From assembly GCA_017889705.1 (NCBI GenBank), contig JAGGAB010000011.1, positions 1-64,000 on the forward strand: DNA of 64,000 nucleotides, read 5' to 3'. The translations under genes and the position numbers were made by a program. This document shows, piece by piece, positions 7,958 to 16,195 of this stretch; position 1 is the first letter of the stretch; the number at the start of each line of letters is the position of its first letter. A model generated the notes under the pieces. That model saw only the letters and a list, made by a program, of their open reading frames with translations, ran no database searches and was not told the origin of the DNA. The stretch is from Bacillota bacterium. GTDB taxonomy: Bacteria > Bacillota > Negativicutes > Sporomusales > Sporomusaceae.

Positions 7958-8350
7958 ATGAAAATTGCTGATTTAGTACAAAGTGCTGATTGGAAAGCCG
8001 AAAAACATGTACCAGTAATTGAGGCACCTGATAAAGTTAAGGCTGGCGAAAAGGCAAGTGTTGAGGTTTGTGTCGGTAAAGAAATTGCCCATCCTAATAC
8101 TACAGAACATCATATTCGTTGGATAAAAATATATTTTAAGCCTGAGAATGCTAAATTCGCTTTTGAGGTTGCTAATTTTGAATTTACAGCTCATGGTGAA
8201 TCCACAGAGGGTGCGAATAAAGGTCCGGTTTATACTGAGCCAGTTGGAAAAGCAGTGGTTAAGCTTAGCAGTTCCGGTACATTAATTGCAGAAGCTTACT
8301 GTAACATCCATGGCTTATGGGAAGGTTATAAGAATATTACTGTAGAATAA
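7958..8350 (+). CDS. Superoxide reductase (neelaredoxin type)
   Basis: This 130-residue class II superoxide reductase reduces superoxide to hydrogen peroxide with electrons from rubredoxin, a cytoplasmic oxygen defence in anaerobes. The square-pyramidal iron ligands can be assigned as His17 (EKHVP), His45, His51, Cys115 and His118 (CNIHG), with Glu15 as the usual sixth ligand. There is no N-terminal desulforedoxin domain, hence the neelaredoxin form. The ATG is preceded by AGGGGG. An AT-rich near-palindrome around 7896-7916 overlaps a TATAAT box and could be a peroxide-regulator site, but this is speculative. The rubredoxin-domain protein at 22802 is a conceivable electron donor. Confidence 0.95.
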   Translation: MKIADLVQSADWKAEKHVPVIEAPDKVKAGEKASVEVCVGKEIAHPNTTEHHIRWIKIYFKPENAKFAFEVANFEFTAHGESTEGANKGPVYTEPVGKAVVKLSSSGTLIAEAYCNIHGLWEGYKNITVE

Positions 8351-8367
8351 TTTAATAGGGCGCTCTT

Positions 8368-8397
8368 AAGCCAGGGGCTAACCCCTTGGCTTTTTTG
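8368..8397 (+). terminator. Terminator after superoxide reductase
   Basis: The hairpin AAGCCAGGGG / CCCCTTGGCTT is followed by TTTTTT, a short distance after the stop codon. Confidence 0.9.
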
Positions 8398-8464
8398 TAT
8401 TACTGGGAAGTATGCTAGTTTTCGGAGTGCTCTAGTGTGAATCTCATATGGGTGGGTGGATACA

Positions 8465-9535
8465 ATGGGAGAGTATACTACTAAACAATATAATGTAAAA
8501 GACATTGTTCCTGGTATGACTATCGGCAAACCTGTTGTGGGTGTAAATGGCAGAGTAATCTTGGGAGAAGGTATAATTCTTTCAGAGCGAATTATTGACC
8601 AATTAGCTAATTGGGGTATTCATACAATTGATATACAGGAACTTAACCAAACCGTTACTGCACATGTGAAAGAGCTTGAGTGTTATGCTAAAAAGACTCA
8701 GAATAATTACGAAAAAAGCTTGGAGTCCTTAAAAACATATTTTGAGCAAACCAGGCGATACAAAAAGATTTCTGTTGCATCAATGCGCGAGTTGTCAAGC
8801 AAATCAATTGAGCAGATGGTAAACACTCCAGGGATAATTTCTTTTTTACTTATGCTGGAACGGAAAGATGATTATACTTTTCATCATTCCCTCAATGTTG
8901 CCATATTGTCAGGTGTATTGGGAAAATGGCTTGGAGTTGGCGGTCAAGATTTAAAAGACCTAATATTTGCCGGGTTATTGCATGATACCGGCAAGACCAT
9001 GGTAGATATTGATATATTAAATAAGCCAACTAAACTATCGAAGAAAGAATTTGAAATTGTACGCTACCATCCCATTCTTGGTTATGAGCTTTTGCGGGAA
9101 ACTCAAGATTTACCGGAAGCTGTACGCCTTGGGGTATTGCAACATCATGAGCGAATGGACGGCAGTGGCTATCCGCTAAGCCTCTCTGGTGGACAAATTC
9201 ATTATTTTGCTAAGATAATTGCAATTGTTGATATTTATGATGCAATGACGTCTGACCGAGTATATCAGACCAAGCTTGATCCTTTTAGTGTTATTGAAAC
9301 ACTGGCCAGCGAGATGTTTGGCAAGATTGATGCGGAATTTTGCACTATATTTTTACAGAACATCAGTAATTATCTAACCGGGAAATTCATGCGGTTAAGC
9401 GATGGCCGTATAGCCGAAGTAGTATATTATGATAATGTTGCTTACAGACGTCCGATTGTGCGAACAGATGATAATGAATTTATTGATCTGAATAAAAATA
9501 AAGCGTTGGAGATTAGCGAAGTAATAGATGTCTGA
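8465..9535 (+). CDS. HD-GYP domain protein
   Basis: This roughly 356-residue HD-GYP phosphodiesterase probably hydrolyses cyclic di-GMP or a related dinucleotide. The N-terminal 110 residues resemble the DUF3391-type or PilZ-like lead-in of these proteins (DIVPGMTIGKPVVG). The catalytic part has HHSLNVAILSG, LLHDTGKTMVDIDILNKPTKL (the HD pair), the HPILGYELL segment, HHERMDGSGYP (the GYP signature) and DIYDAMTSDRVYQ. The ATG at 8465 is preceded by GGGTGG; a GTG three codons earlier is possible. It is monocistronic, between terminator 8368 and the promoter at 9536. Confidence 0.93.
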   Translation: MGEYTTKQYNVKDIVPGMTIGKPVVGVNGRVILGEGIILSERIIDQLANWGIHTIDIQELNQTVTAHVKELECYAKKTQNNYEKSLESLKTYFEQTRRYKKISVASMRELSSKSIEQMVNTPGIISFLLMLERKDDYTFHHSLNVAILSGVLGKWLGVGGQDLKDLIFAGLLHDTGKTMVDIDILNKPTKLSKKEFEIVRYHPILGYELLRETQDLPEAVRLGVLQHHERMDGSGYPLSLSGGQIHYFAKIIAIVDIYDAMTSDRVYQTKLDPFSVIETLASEMFGKIDAEFCTIFLQNISNYLTGKFMRLSDGRIAEVVYYDNVAYRRPIVRTDDNEFIDLNKNKALEISEVIDV

Positions 9536-9564
9536 TTGTTCAATCAATTAAACAATGCTATAAT
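9536..9564 (+). promoter_or_regulatory. Extended -10 promoter
   Basis: TGCTATAAT ends at 9564 (extended -10), with TTGTTC 17 bp upstream at 9536. It sits right after the HD-GYP stop codon and drives the membrane protein at 9619 and possibly aspartokinase. Confidence 0.6.
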
Positions 9565-9618
9565 ATAGACAAGCAGTCAGGGAGCACTACATATCATTTG
9601 CCGGGGAGGTTGGTATGT

Positions 9619-10059
9619 ATGCAGAAACTACTATTGGTCTTAGCTTGTTGTTCAATCGTTTGGAATTACGACATACCCCAGCGCTATAGTCGTTATGAAA
9701 AAGGCCAAGTGATCTATGGACGACGTATGGTTAGGTTGCTTTTACTGAAGGTGGCAAGGAGCATTGGTTCGAAATTTGCCCGATGTTTAACGCTTTTGCT
9801 CCTGTTTTCAGTATGGGTTTTCCTATCGTGCTACTTTCTTGCCATTAGTGCGGCATTCTCAACAATTGGTCTTAAAGTGGTAGCATTACTTGCCGCTATT
9901 TTGGGAACAATTGCATTGTGGCAGGACATGGCAGGTGCTTACCTGAATTTTACCGAATGGTGTTATAATCAGGAAGATAGTATTATTGGGGTTACCAAAG
10001 GCTGTTGGGAGATTATCCTTGCAGGCTTAATTTTTATCAACATATATGTTGTAAAGTAA
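9619..10059 (+). CDS. Uncharacterised membrane protein
   Basis: This 146-residue protein has a hydrophobic N-terminal segment (LLLVLACCSIVW), two strong membrane helices (LTLLLLFSVWVFLSCYFLAI and VVALLAAILGTIALW) and a C-terminal one (IILAGLIFINIYVV). A basic stretch lies between the first two. The ATG at 9619 has GGGGAGG nine bases upstream, so I prefer it to the TTG seven codons earlier. It lies 102 bp upstream of aspartokinase on the same strand. Function unknown. Confidence 0.7.
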   Translation: MQKLLLVLACCSIVWNYDIPQRYSRYEKGQVIYGRRMVRLLLLKVARSIGSKFARCLTLLLLFSVWVFLSCYFLAISAAFSTIGLKVVALLAAILGTIALWQDMAGAYLNFTEWCYNQEDSIIGVTKGCWEIILAGLIFINIYVVK

Positions 10060-10161
10060 AAAAAATGAGCATTTTGTCCACGGGTAGAAGGATATTGTGT
10101 TTATATGGAGAATATAAACTGCCATGCTAAATTATATGCTGCATAACAAAGGGGGATAGGC

Positions 10162-11382
10162 ATGGCACTAATTGTAAAAAAATTTGGCGGAAGCTCAGTA
10201 GCTACCCCGGAAAAAATTATAGCGGTTGCCACGCGGGTTTTGCGGGAAAAGAATCCTGACGATAAAATTGTCGTTGTAGTTTCAGCAATGGGAGATACTA
10301 CCGATGATTTGATTAACTTAGCGAAAGCGATTACCAGTGAGACCAGCGGGCGCGAGATGGATATGCTGCTCGCAACTGGTGAGCAAGTTTCCATTGCGCT
10401 GTTAGCCATGGCATTTACGAAGTTAGGTCATGAAGCAATATCCATGACCGGTTTTCAGGCTGGATTTACTACTAATGAGATTTTTAACAAAGCAAAGATT
10501 ATTGGTATTAATGCCGATAGGGTTAGGAAGGAACTTGATGCCGGGAAAATTGTTGTGGTAGCAGGTTTTCAAGGCTTGACCCCAAATGGAGATATTACAA
10601 CACTTGGCCGCGGGGGCTCTGATACCACCGCAGTAGCAATGGCTGCCGGGCTCAAAGCCGATCATTGCGAAATTTACACTGATGTTGATGGAATTTATTC
10701 TTCTGATCCCAGAGTTGTTCCTAAAGCAAGACGCATGAAAGAAATTACGTATAATGAAATGCTGGAAATGGCTCGTCTTGGTGCGGGTGTAATGCATCCC
10801 CGTTCAGTAGAACTCGGTATGCATTACAATATGCCTATTCATGTTCGTTCCACATTTACACAGGAACCAGGTACATTTATCAGGGAGGAATATACGATGG
10901 AAGAAAAAGAGTTTGTTATTCGCGGTGTAACCCATGATACCAATGTTGCTAAAATTGCTGTGCTGGGTGTGGCTGATCAGCCTGGTGTTGCATATAAGAT
11001 TTTCTCTAAACTGGCAGAAGCCAATGTTGATGTAGATATGATTGTACAAAGTGTTCGTACTGCCGATAAGAACATTATTGATATGGTATTTACTATTGCC
11101 CAGGGAGATGTTCCACCAGCTAAGAAGATTTTAGAAAATCTTAAAGATGAAATGGAGTTTAGTGGTCTGGTGATTGATGAAGAGGTAGCCAAAGTATCGG
11201 TAGTTGGTGCCGGTATGCTGGGTAACCCAGGAATTGCCGCCGCCACTTTTGGTGCATTAGCTGATGCCGGTATTAATATTGCTGTGATTAGTACTTCGGA
11301 AATTAGTATCTCATGTTTAATTGCAGCCGATAAAGCAAAAGAAGCTGTAAATGCAATTCACGCCCGCTTTTTTCCAGGCTAA
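10162..11382 (+). CDS. lysC: Aspartate kinase
   Basis: This 406-residue aspartokinase catalyses the first step from aspartate to lysine, threonine, methionine and diaminopimelate. The kinase domain carries KKFGGSSVATPEKI at the N-terminus, VVVVSAMGDTTDDLI, TTLGRGGSDTTAVA and the aspartate-binding segment around residue 40-50; two C-terminal ACT domains (about 255-406) include VADQPGVAYKIF and ISTSEISISCLI, the feedback-inhibition region. GGGGGA precedes the ATG. No lysine riboswitch is evident in the 100-bp leader, so control is probably allosteric or at a promoter. Confidence 0.95.
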   Translation: MALIVKKFGGSSVATPEKIIAVATRVLREKNPDDKIVVVVSAMGDTTDDLINLAKAITSETSGREMDMLLATGEQVSIALLAMAFTKLGHEAISMTGFQAGFTTNEIFNKAKIIGINADRVRKELDAGKIVVVAGFQGLTPNGDITTLGRGGSDTTAVAMAAGLKADHCEIYTDVDGIYSSDPRVVPKARRMKEITYNEMLEMARLGAGVMHPRSVELGMHYNMPIHVRSTFTQEPGTFIREEYTMEEKEFVIRGVTHDTNVAKIAVLGVADQPGVAYKIFSKLAEANVDVDMIVQSVRTADKNIIDMVFTIAQGDVPPAKKILENLKDEMEFSGLVIDEEVAKVSVVGAGMLGNPGIAAATFGALADAGINIAVISTSEISISCLIAADKAKEAVNAIHARFFPG

Positions 11383-11453
11383 GTGAAGCGTTATATAACG
11401 TGTTTTGTAAAAGCTAGTGGTTAATGCTATTATTCATAAGTTGTAATAAATAC

Positions 11454-11486
11454 AAGCGTCCCGTTATACGGGGCGCTTCATTTATT
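11454..11486 (+). terminator. Terminator after aspartate kinase
   Basis: A 10-bp stem AAGCGTCCCG / CGGGGCGCTT (one G-U pair) is followed by a T-rich tail. Confidence 0.8.
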
Positions 11487-11543
11487 TACCAGAGAAATCA
11501 AGAGTAAACCATAAAGGTATTATGTAAAATTGAGCGAATAATA

Positions 11544-11670
11544 CTAGCATAAAACAGTGAGTCAAGAATAGGCGGTCCGGCAAAATTTTGAGTAAGAACA
11601 TGGCTCATTAGACATGAGGAAACGTGGACACTCATGGCAAAAAAGCCGGCTCTTCTCAAAAGTATGCTAG
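11544..11670 (+). ncRNA. Candidate structured leader RNA before porin
   Basis: In the 350-base gap before the porin gene, CTAGCATA (11544-11551) pairs perfectly with TATGCTAG (11663-11670), and TTTTGAG (11586-11592) pairs with CTCAAAA (11655-11661). CCGGC (11577-11581) can also pair with GCCGG (11645-11649), which would make a pseudoknot. ATGAG/CTCAT repeats fill the inner part. The match count is well above chance for 127 nt, but no known riboswitch class fits. The rest of the gap, apart from the terminator at 11454, shows nothing else. Confidence 0.4.
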
Positions 11671-11730
11671 ATTGTCTGTGGCTGACAAATTGTTTTAATT
11701 TGATAGCAAAAAAAATGAGGAGGGCCTATT

Positions 11731-12588
11731 GTGAAAAAGAAACTGCTGACTATTGCTGTAATGACTGCTCTCACTGTCTCAACTGCTTCCGTGTATGCTG
11801 CTGCTCCTACATTTTCCGGTGACGCGAACATTGAGTACCGTAATCAAGATGGTGGCGGTGATTACCTCACTAATCGTATACGCCTCAATGTGGATTCTCA
11901 AATTGACGATACTTTCTATATTCATGGACGTATGAGAATGGATAATGACTTAAGAAACGGAAATGCGGACAACAAAACTTCCTTTGATCAGGCGTACCTT
12001 GGAGCCAAAGTAGGCCAAGTAGATGTAAGAGCCGGCAAACAATCACTTGCTATTGGTAAAGGTCTTCTAATGGATGATGACAAGTTTACCGGTGCCCATC
12101 TTGCAACTGTTGTTGAAGGCGTTAAGCTTAATGGTTTTACTGGTAAAGACCCAGCCAATGTTAATACTTCCTATGGTGATGTGAGTACAACTTGGGGTAA
12201 TGTGAATGTGGGTGCAACTTACCTGTATGAAGGTGATCATTATTATGCTGTTAATGCCGACACCAAACTTACAGACAACGTAGTTTTGAATGTTGAATAC
12301 GCAAAAAACAGCACTACTGAAAAAAATGGTTACTTGGCTGAAGTCGTTGTTGGTAATGCTGTTAAAAAAGGCGATATGAAATATTCGCTATCCTACCGTG
12401 ACATTGATGCTAGTGCAATTCCAGACTTCACCACTGACGGTTGGTACAAAGATTCTAAAGGCTTCCGTATAAAAGGCGCATACAAAGTATCTGATGCTGC
12501 GACTTTAACTGCTTACCAAGATCTTGGCGAAGCGCAAAATGGCGATGATCACAAACGTACTAACGTAGAATTCGCAGTAACTTTTTAA
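11731..12588 (+). CDS. Outer-membrane porin-like beta-barrel protein
   Basis: This 285-residue protein has a clear Sec signal peptide (MKKKLLTIAVMTALTVS, cleavage near AYA/AAP at about residue 23) and no S-layer-homology domain. The mature part consists of alternating amphipathic strands rich in Asp, Asn, Tyr and Gly (IRLNVDSQIDDTFYIHGRMR, VDVRAGKQSL, TLTAYQDLG) and ends in a C-terminal Phe, the outer-membrane beta-barrel signature. This marks a diderm Firmicute. The start is GTG with GGAGGG upstream. Pore-forming function is inferred from architecture, and the substrate is unknown. It is monocistronic, flanked by terminators. Confidence 0.88.
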   Translation: MKKKLLTIAVMTALTVSTASVYAAAPTFSGDANIEYRNQDGGGDYLTNRIRLNVDSQIDDTFYIHGRMRMDNDLRNGNADNKTSFDQAYLGAKVGQVDVRAGKQSLAIGKGLLMDDDKFTGAHLATVVEGVKLNGFTGKDPANVNTSYGDVSTTWGNVNVGATYLYEGDHYYAVNADTKLTDNVVLNVEYAKNSTTEKNGYLAEVVVGNAVKKGDMKYSLSYRDIDASAIPDFTTDGWYKDSKGFRIKGAYKVSDAATLTAYQDLGEAQNGDDHKRTNVEFAVTF

Positions 12589-12603
12589 GTAAATATTTCT
12601 TTT

Positions 12604-12638
12604 AAAACGCGGCTCAATATAATTGAGCCGCGTTTTGT
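12604..12638 (+). terminator. Porin gene terminator
   Basis: The perfect inverted repeat AAAACGCGGCTCAAT / ATTGAGCCGCGTTTT follows the porin stop codon. Confidence 0.9.
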
Positions 12639-12741
12639 AATACGGTGTGTTTCTTAGATAATTTTACAAGGAATTTATTATTCAATAACAGGCAACCTAT
12701 AAACAGGCACCAAAATATTTGTATTTGGGAGGTTTTGCGTA

Positions 12742-12954
12742 ATGTCAAGGACTAAAAAGATTTTGAATCCTGCGGCGCAAAGTGCCCTTGATCGTCTGAA
12801 GGAAGAAACGGCTGCTGAAATTGGGTTAAAAGATTACAAAAATACGTACAAAGGGGCGCTAACTTCGGCTGATAATGGTCGAGTTGGGGGACAGATGGTA
12901 CGTAAGATGATTGCAGCCAGCGAAAATCAATTTGGTGGGCAAAGTACAAAGTAA
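12742..12954 (+). CDS. Alpha/beta-type small acid-soluble spore protein
   Basis: This 70-residue spore DNA-binding protein coats DNA in the dormant spore and protects it from UV and heat. It has the two conserved helices: LDRLKEETAAEIGLKDY, which contains the EIG germination-protease cleavage region, and NGRVGGQMVRKMIAASENQ, with the conserved GG-MVRKMI segment. GGGAGG upstream of the ATG supports the start. Expression is expected in the forespore; I could not identify a convincing sigma-G box. It is direct evidence that the organism forms spores. Confidence 0.95.
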   Translation: MSRTKKILNPAAQSALDRLKEETAAEIGLKDYKNTYKGALTSADNGRVGGQMVRKMIAASENQFGGQSTK

Positions 12955-12999
12955 GTAGCAGCATTTTGACAGAAAAATAATGTTGCTGACCAACAACGA

Positions 13000-13024
13000 A
13001 GCAGGCGCAAGCCTGCTTTTTCTG
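13000..13024 (+). terminator. SASP gene terminator
   Basis: The hairpin AGCAGGC / GCCTGCT around a GCAA tetraloop is followed by TTTT. Confidence 0.85.
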
Positions 13025-13156
13025 CTAAAAAAACTAATTTTTAGTAAATTCGTAAAGGAGAAATAATGCTATAGCCAGAATAAGTACATAATATATTGTA
13101 TATTATAGCTTTTTAGCATATTCAGTATATAGTAAACATTTAAGAAGGAGGGCATT

Positions 13157-14449
13157 GTGAAAATAGCACTTATAAAGAACTTATCTTGCCATGTTGGCGA
13201 ACAAGTGACCATACAAGGCTGGATTTACAATCAACGCTCTTCCGGCAAAATTTCTTTTCTCATCATCAGGGATGGTTCTGGGTTAATGCAAGGGGTTGTT
13301 GTTAAACAGGAAGTGGGTGAAACCCTTTTTGCCGAAGCTAAGAGCTTAACCCAGGAAAGCGCCGTCAAAGTTACTGGTTTAGTACGTGAGGAAGCACGTT
13401 CAGTTGGCGGCTATGAGATGCAAGTCACTAATTTAGAGGTTGTCAGTATTGCCGAAGATTATCCGATCACTCATAAAGAACATGGTGTGGATTTTCTGGC
13501 AGAACATCGTCATCTCTGGATTCGTACTCCGCGGCAGGCGGCTATTTTACGTATCCGTTCCGAGATTGAGCATGCACTCAGAAACTTTTTTTATGAACGC
13601 GATTTTGTCTTAGCTGACGCTCCGATTATTACGCCGGCTGCCTGTGAAGGGACAACCAATTTATTTGAACTTGATTACCATGGTGAAAAAGGTTATTTGT
13701 CGCAAAGCGGTCAGTTATATAGCGAAGCCAATGCTATGGCGCTTGGGCGTATTTATTGTTTCGGTCCGACCTTTCGGGCTGAAAAATCCAAGACGCGCCG
13801 TCATTTGCTGGAGTTTTGGATGATCGAAGCCGAGATGGCCTACTTTGACCTTGAAGATAACATGAAAATCCAAGAAGAAATGCTGGGATATGTTGTTCAA
13901 CGTGTTTTGGAAAAATGTTCAAATGATCTCAAAACATTGGAACGGGATGTTGAGAAGCTCAAAGCGATTAAGCTGCCGTTTCCGCGTATCAGTTATACTG
14001 AGGCTGTTGAAATCCTCAAGCAGGCAGGTGAGGAATTTACCTGGGGAGATGATTTTGGCGCACCGCATGAAACAATCATTTCCAACCATTTTAATTCACC
14101 TGTATTTGTACATCGTTATCCAACTGCCATTAAAGCTTTTTATATGAAACCAGATCCTGATAATCCTGAGGTAGTATTGGGAGCTGACTTGTTAGCACCT
14201 GAGGGTTATGGTGAAGTCATCGGCGGAGGTCAACGCATTGATGATTTGGACTTATTGAAACAGCGGATTGCTGAGCATAAACTGCCACAAGACGCATTTG
14301 AATGGTATCTTGATTTAAGACGGTTTGGTACAGTACCACATTCCGGATTTGGTCTTGGTCTTGAACGGACTGTTGCCTGGTTATGTGGTCTTGAGCACAT
14401 TCGCGAAACCATTCCATTTCCGCGAATGCTGCATAAAATGTATCCTTGA
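13157..14449 (+). CDS. asnS: Asparaginyl-tRNA synthetase
   Basis: This 430-residue class II aminoacyl-tRNA synthetase charges tRNA-Asn. The N-terminal OB-fold anticodon-binding domain (about 15-100, [18 protein letters not shown]) is followed by the class II core: [10 protein letters not shown], the motif 2 segment [16 protein letters not shown] and motif 3 [23 protein letters not shown] is typical of AsnRS and AspRS; the absence of an AspRS insertion and the family signature EFWMIEAE favour AsnRS. The start is GTG after AAGGAGG. No T-box is seen in the upstream region. The aminotransferase follows 25 bp later. Confidence 0.95.
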   Translation: MKIALIKNLSCHVGEQVTIQGWIYNQRSSGKISFLIIRDGSGLMQGVVVKQEVGETLFAEAKSLTQESAVKVTGLVREEARSVGGYEMQVTNLEVVSIAEDYPITHKEHGVDFLAEHRHLWIRTPRQAAILRIRSEIEHALRNFFYERDFVLADAPIITPAACEGTTNLFELDYHGEKGYLSQSGQLYSEANAMALGRIYCFGPTFRAEKSKTRRHLLEFWMIEAEMAYFDLEDNMKIQEEMLGYVVQRVLEKCSNDLKTLERDVEKLKAIKLPFPRISYTEAVEILKQAGEEFTWGDDFGAPHETIISNHFNSPVFVHRYPTAIKAFYMKPDPDNPEVVLGADLLAPEGYGEVIGGGQRIDDLDLLKQRIAEHKLPQDAFEWYLDLRRFGTVPHSGFGLGLERTVAWLCGLEHIRETIPFPRMLHKMYP

Positions 14450-14474
14450 TTTAAAAAAATAGGGGGAGATTCGT

Positions 14475-15722
14475 ATGACAGTAAGTCTTGCCGCAACACA
14501 TGCAAAGGGTAAATTTGCAGTTGACAAAATCTTTGGAGCTTCCGCAGCTGCCAATAAAGATGCTGCTCAATATGGAAAAGATAAGGTTGTCAACGCAACT
14601 ATTGGTGCAATCTTAGATGATAAGGAAACTTTGGTATGTTTGCCCACTGTTGAAAAAATATACCGCAATCTGCCGATCAATGAAGTTATTAATTATGCGC
14701 CTATTGCCGGTTTGCCTGATTTTTTGGAGGCTGCTACTAATTTGTCTTTTGGCGATAACCGTCCGGAAGCTTATACTAGTGCAGTTGCTACATCTGGTGG
14801 TTCAGGCGTACTTCACCATACTATTGCCAATTACACCGAGATTGGTGATACACTGCTGACTTCTGACTGGTATTGGGGGCCATATAAAGTATTATGCCAG
14901 GATGCTTTGCGCAAACTTGATACATACACGTTGTTTGATGAGAAACAAAACTTTAATATTAAATCATTTGAAAGCAAAGTCACAGAATTATTGGCTAAAC
15001 AGAATAATCTGGTAGCCATTATTAATACTCCGGCCCATAACCCAACCGGTTTTAGCTTGAGCGACAGTGACTGGGACAGTGTACTTGATGTCGTAAAAGC
15101 TGCCGCCAAAGATCAGTCCAAACGACTGGTTCTCTTGGTTGACATTGCCTATATTGATTATGCCGGCGAGAAAAATGAGTGCCGCACATTCATGAAAAAG
15201 TTCAGTAATCTTCCCGATAATGTTCTTATCATTCTGGCATTTAGCATGTCTAAAAGCTATACTATGTATGGACAGCGTACCGGTGCGATGATTGGCGTTT
15301 CCTCGAATAAAGACGTCATCAAGGAATTCGCCGATATTAACCAGTTCACCAGCCGGGCTACCTGGTCGAACATCAATCGTGGTGTGATGCATATGTTAGC
15401 TACTATTTATAATGACAAAGCTATCATGTCACAAGTAGAAAAGGAGCGTAGCGAATACTATGCTCTCATCCGGGAGCGTTCTAATATCTTTGTGCGTGAG
15501 GCTAAAGCCGCTAATCTTCATATGCTGCCTTATATAGCTGGTTTCTTTATTACTGTACCGGCCAATAACCCGGATGCTGTATGTGATAAACTGCATGAGG
15601 ATCATATTTTTGCTGTGCCGCTGGCTAAAGGTATCCGGATTGCCGTATGTGCCGTTTCCTCTGCAAAAATGACCGGTATGGCCGCTAAAATGGCTCAGGC
15701 AATGGCAGCCGTAGACAAGTAA
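14475..15722 (+). CDS. Class I/II aminotransferase (aspartate type)
   Basis: This 415-residue PLP-dependent enzyme is probably an aspartate or aromatic amino acid aminotransferase. It has the substrate and cofactor residues NYAPIAGLPDF, the NTPAHNPTGF segment (family NPTG), LVDIAYIDYAG (cofactor Asp) and SMSKSYTMYGQRTG, where the Lys forms the Schiff base (about residue 258). It follows asnS by 25 bp; an aspB-asnS pair is also conserved in Bacillus, so an aspartate role, feeding asparagine supply, is a good guess. GGGGGA precedes the ATG. Ends at the terminator at 15744. Confidence 0.9.
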   Translation: MTVSLAATHAKGKFAVDKIFGASAAANKDAAQYGKDKVVNATIGAILDDKETLVCLPTVEKIYRNLPINEVINYAPIAGLPDFLEAATNLSFGDNRPEAYTSAVATSGGSGVLHHTIANYTEIGDTLLTSDWYWGPYKVLCQDALRKLDTYTLFDEKQNFNIKSFESKVTELLAKQNNLVAIINTPAHNPTGFSLSDSDWDSVLDVVKAAAKDQSKRLVLLVDIAYIDYAGEKNECRTFMKKFSNLPDNVLIILAFSMSKSYTMYGQRTGAMIGVSSNKDVIKEFADINQFTSRATWSNINRGVMHMLATIYNDKAIMSQVEKERSEYYALIRERSNIFVREAKAANLHMLPYIAGFFITVPANNPDAVCDKLHEDHIFAVPLAKGIRIAVCAVSSAKMTGMAAKMAQAMAAVDK

Positions 15723-15743
15723 AACTTATTAGCAAATGAAATT

Positions 15744-15797
15744 AACGAGATTGCTTCAACTCTGCCAGAGTTCTGAGGGCAATCTCGTTGTTTTTAA
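15744..15797 (+). terminator. Long-loop terminator
   Basis: Arms AACGAGATTGC and GCAATCTCGTT enclose a loop with its own small hairpin (ACTCT/AGAGT), followed by GTTTTT. Confidence 0.75.
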
Positions 15798-15855
15798 TTT
15801 CCATTACTGTCGTGGTCAGGTTTGGGAAATACTAGTTACAGGGAGGCTGATATCA

Positions 15856-16026
15856 ATGCGTTGCTATGAAAATAACCTCAACTCTGTACTAAAGTTTCCC
15901 CGGGCCGCTTTTTGGATTGTCCATATTCTAGGATCGTTGTTTTTTGTATCACTTGGTTTGAGATTGGCACTTAGAAAGGCACCATTACCGATTATTGCTT
16001 ATCGTTTAATAAAAATGCTGCGGTAG
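15856..16026 (+). CDS. Small membrane protein
   Basis: This 56-residue protein has one membrane helix (AFWIVHILGSLFFVSLGLRL) followed by a basic tail (LRKAPLPIIAYRLIKMLR). The ATG at 15856 is preceded by GGGAGG with nine bases of spacing, which is why it is preferred over the upstream frame that overlaps the previous terminator. A terminator follows at 16041. Function unknown. Confidence 0.65.
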   Translation: MRCYENNLNSVLKFPRAAFWIVHILGSLFFVSLGLRLALRKAPLPIIAYRLIKMLR

Positions 16027-16040
16027 GTGCGAGCAGTAAA

Positions 16041-16080
16041 GAAACCTAGTAACAGCTTGCGTTGTTACTAGGTTTCTTTG
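16041..16080 (+). terminator. Terminator
   Basis: The hairpin GAAACCTAGTAACA / TGTTACTAGGTTTC has a 14-bp perfect stem, followed by TTTGTAT. Confidence 0.85.
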
Positions 16081-16195
16081 TATTGTGCGCCAAGGAAGGA
16101 AATTAGGCCAAGATGGTTGAATATTTTTACTATATAATTAATAATTTAGCAATGAAGCTGTAGTTTTGCATTTTGTAAAATGGGGGGCCGTCTAA

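Noticed and set aside
13025..13156. Search for a T-box before asnS
   Set aside because: No AGGGTGGTACCGCG-like block or stem I pattern is present.
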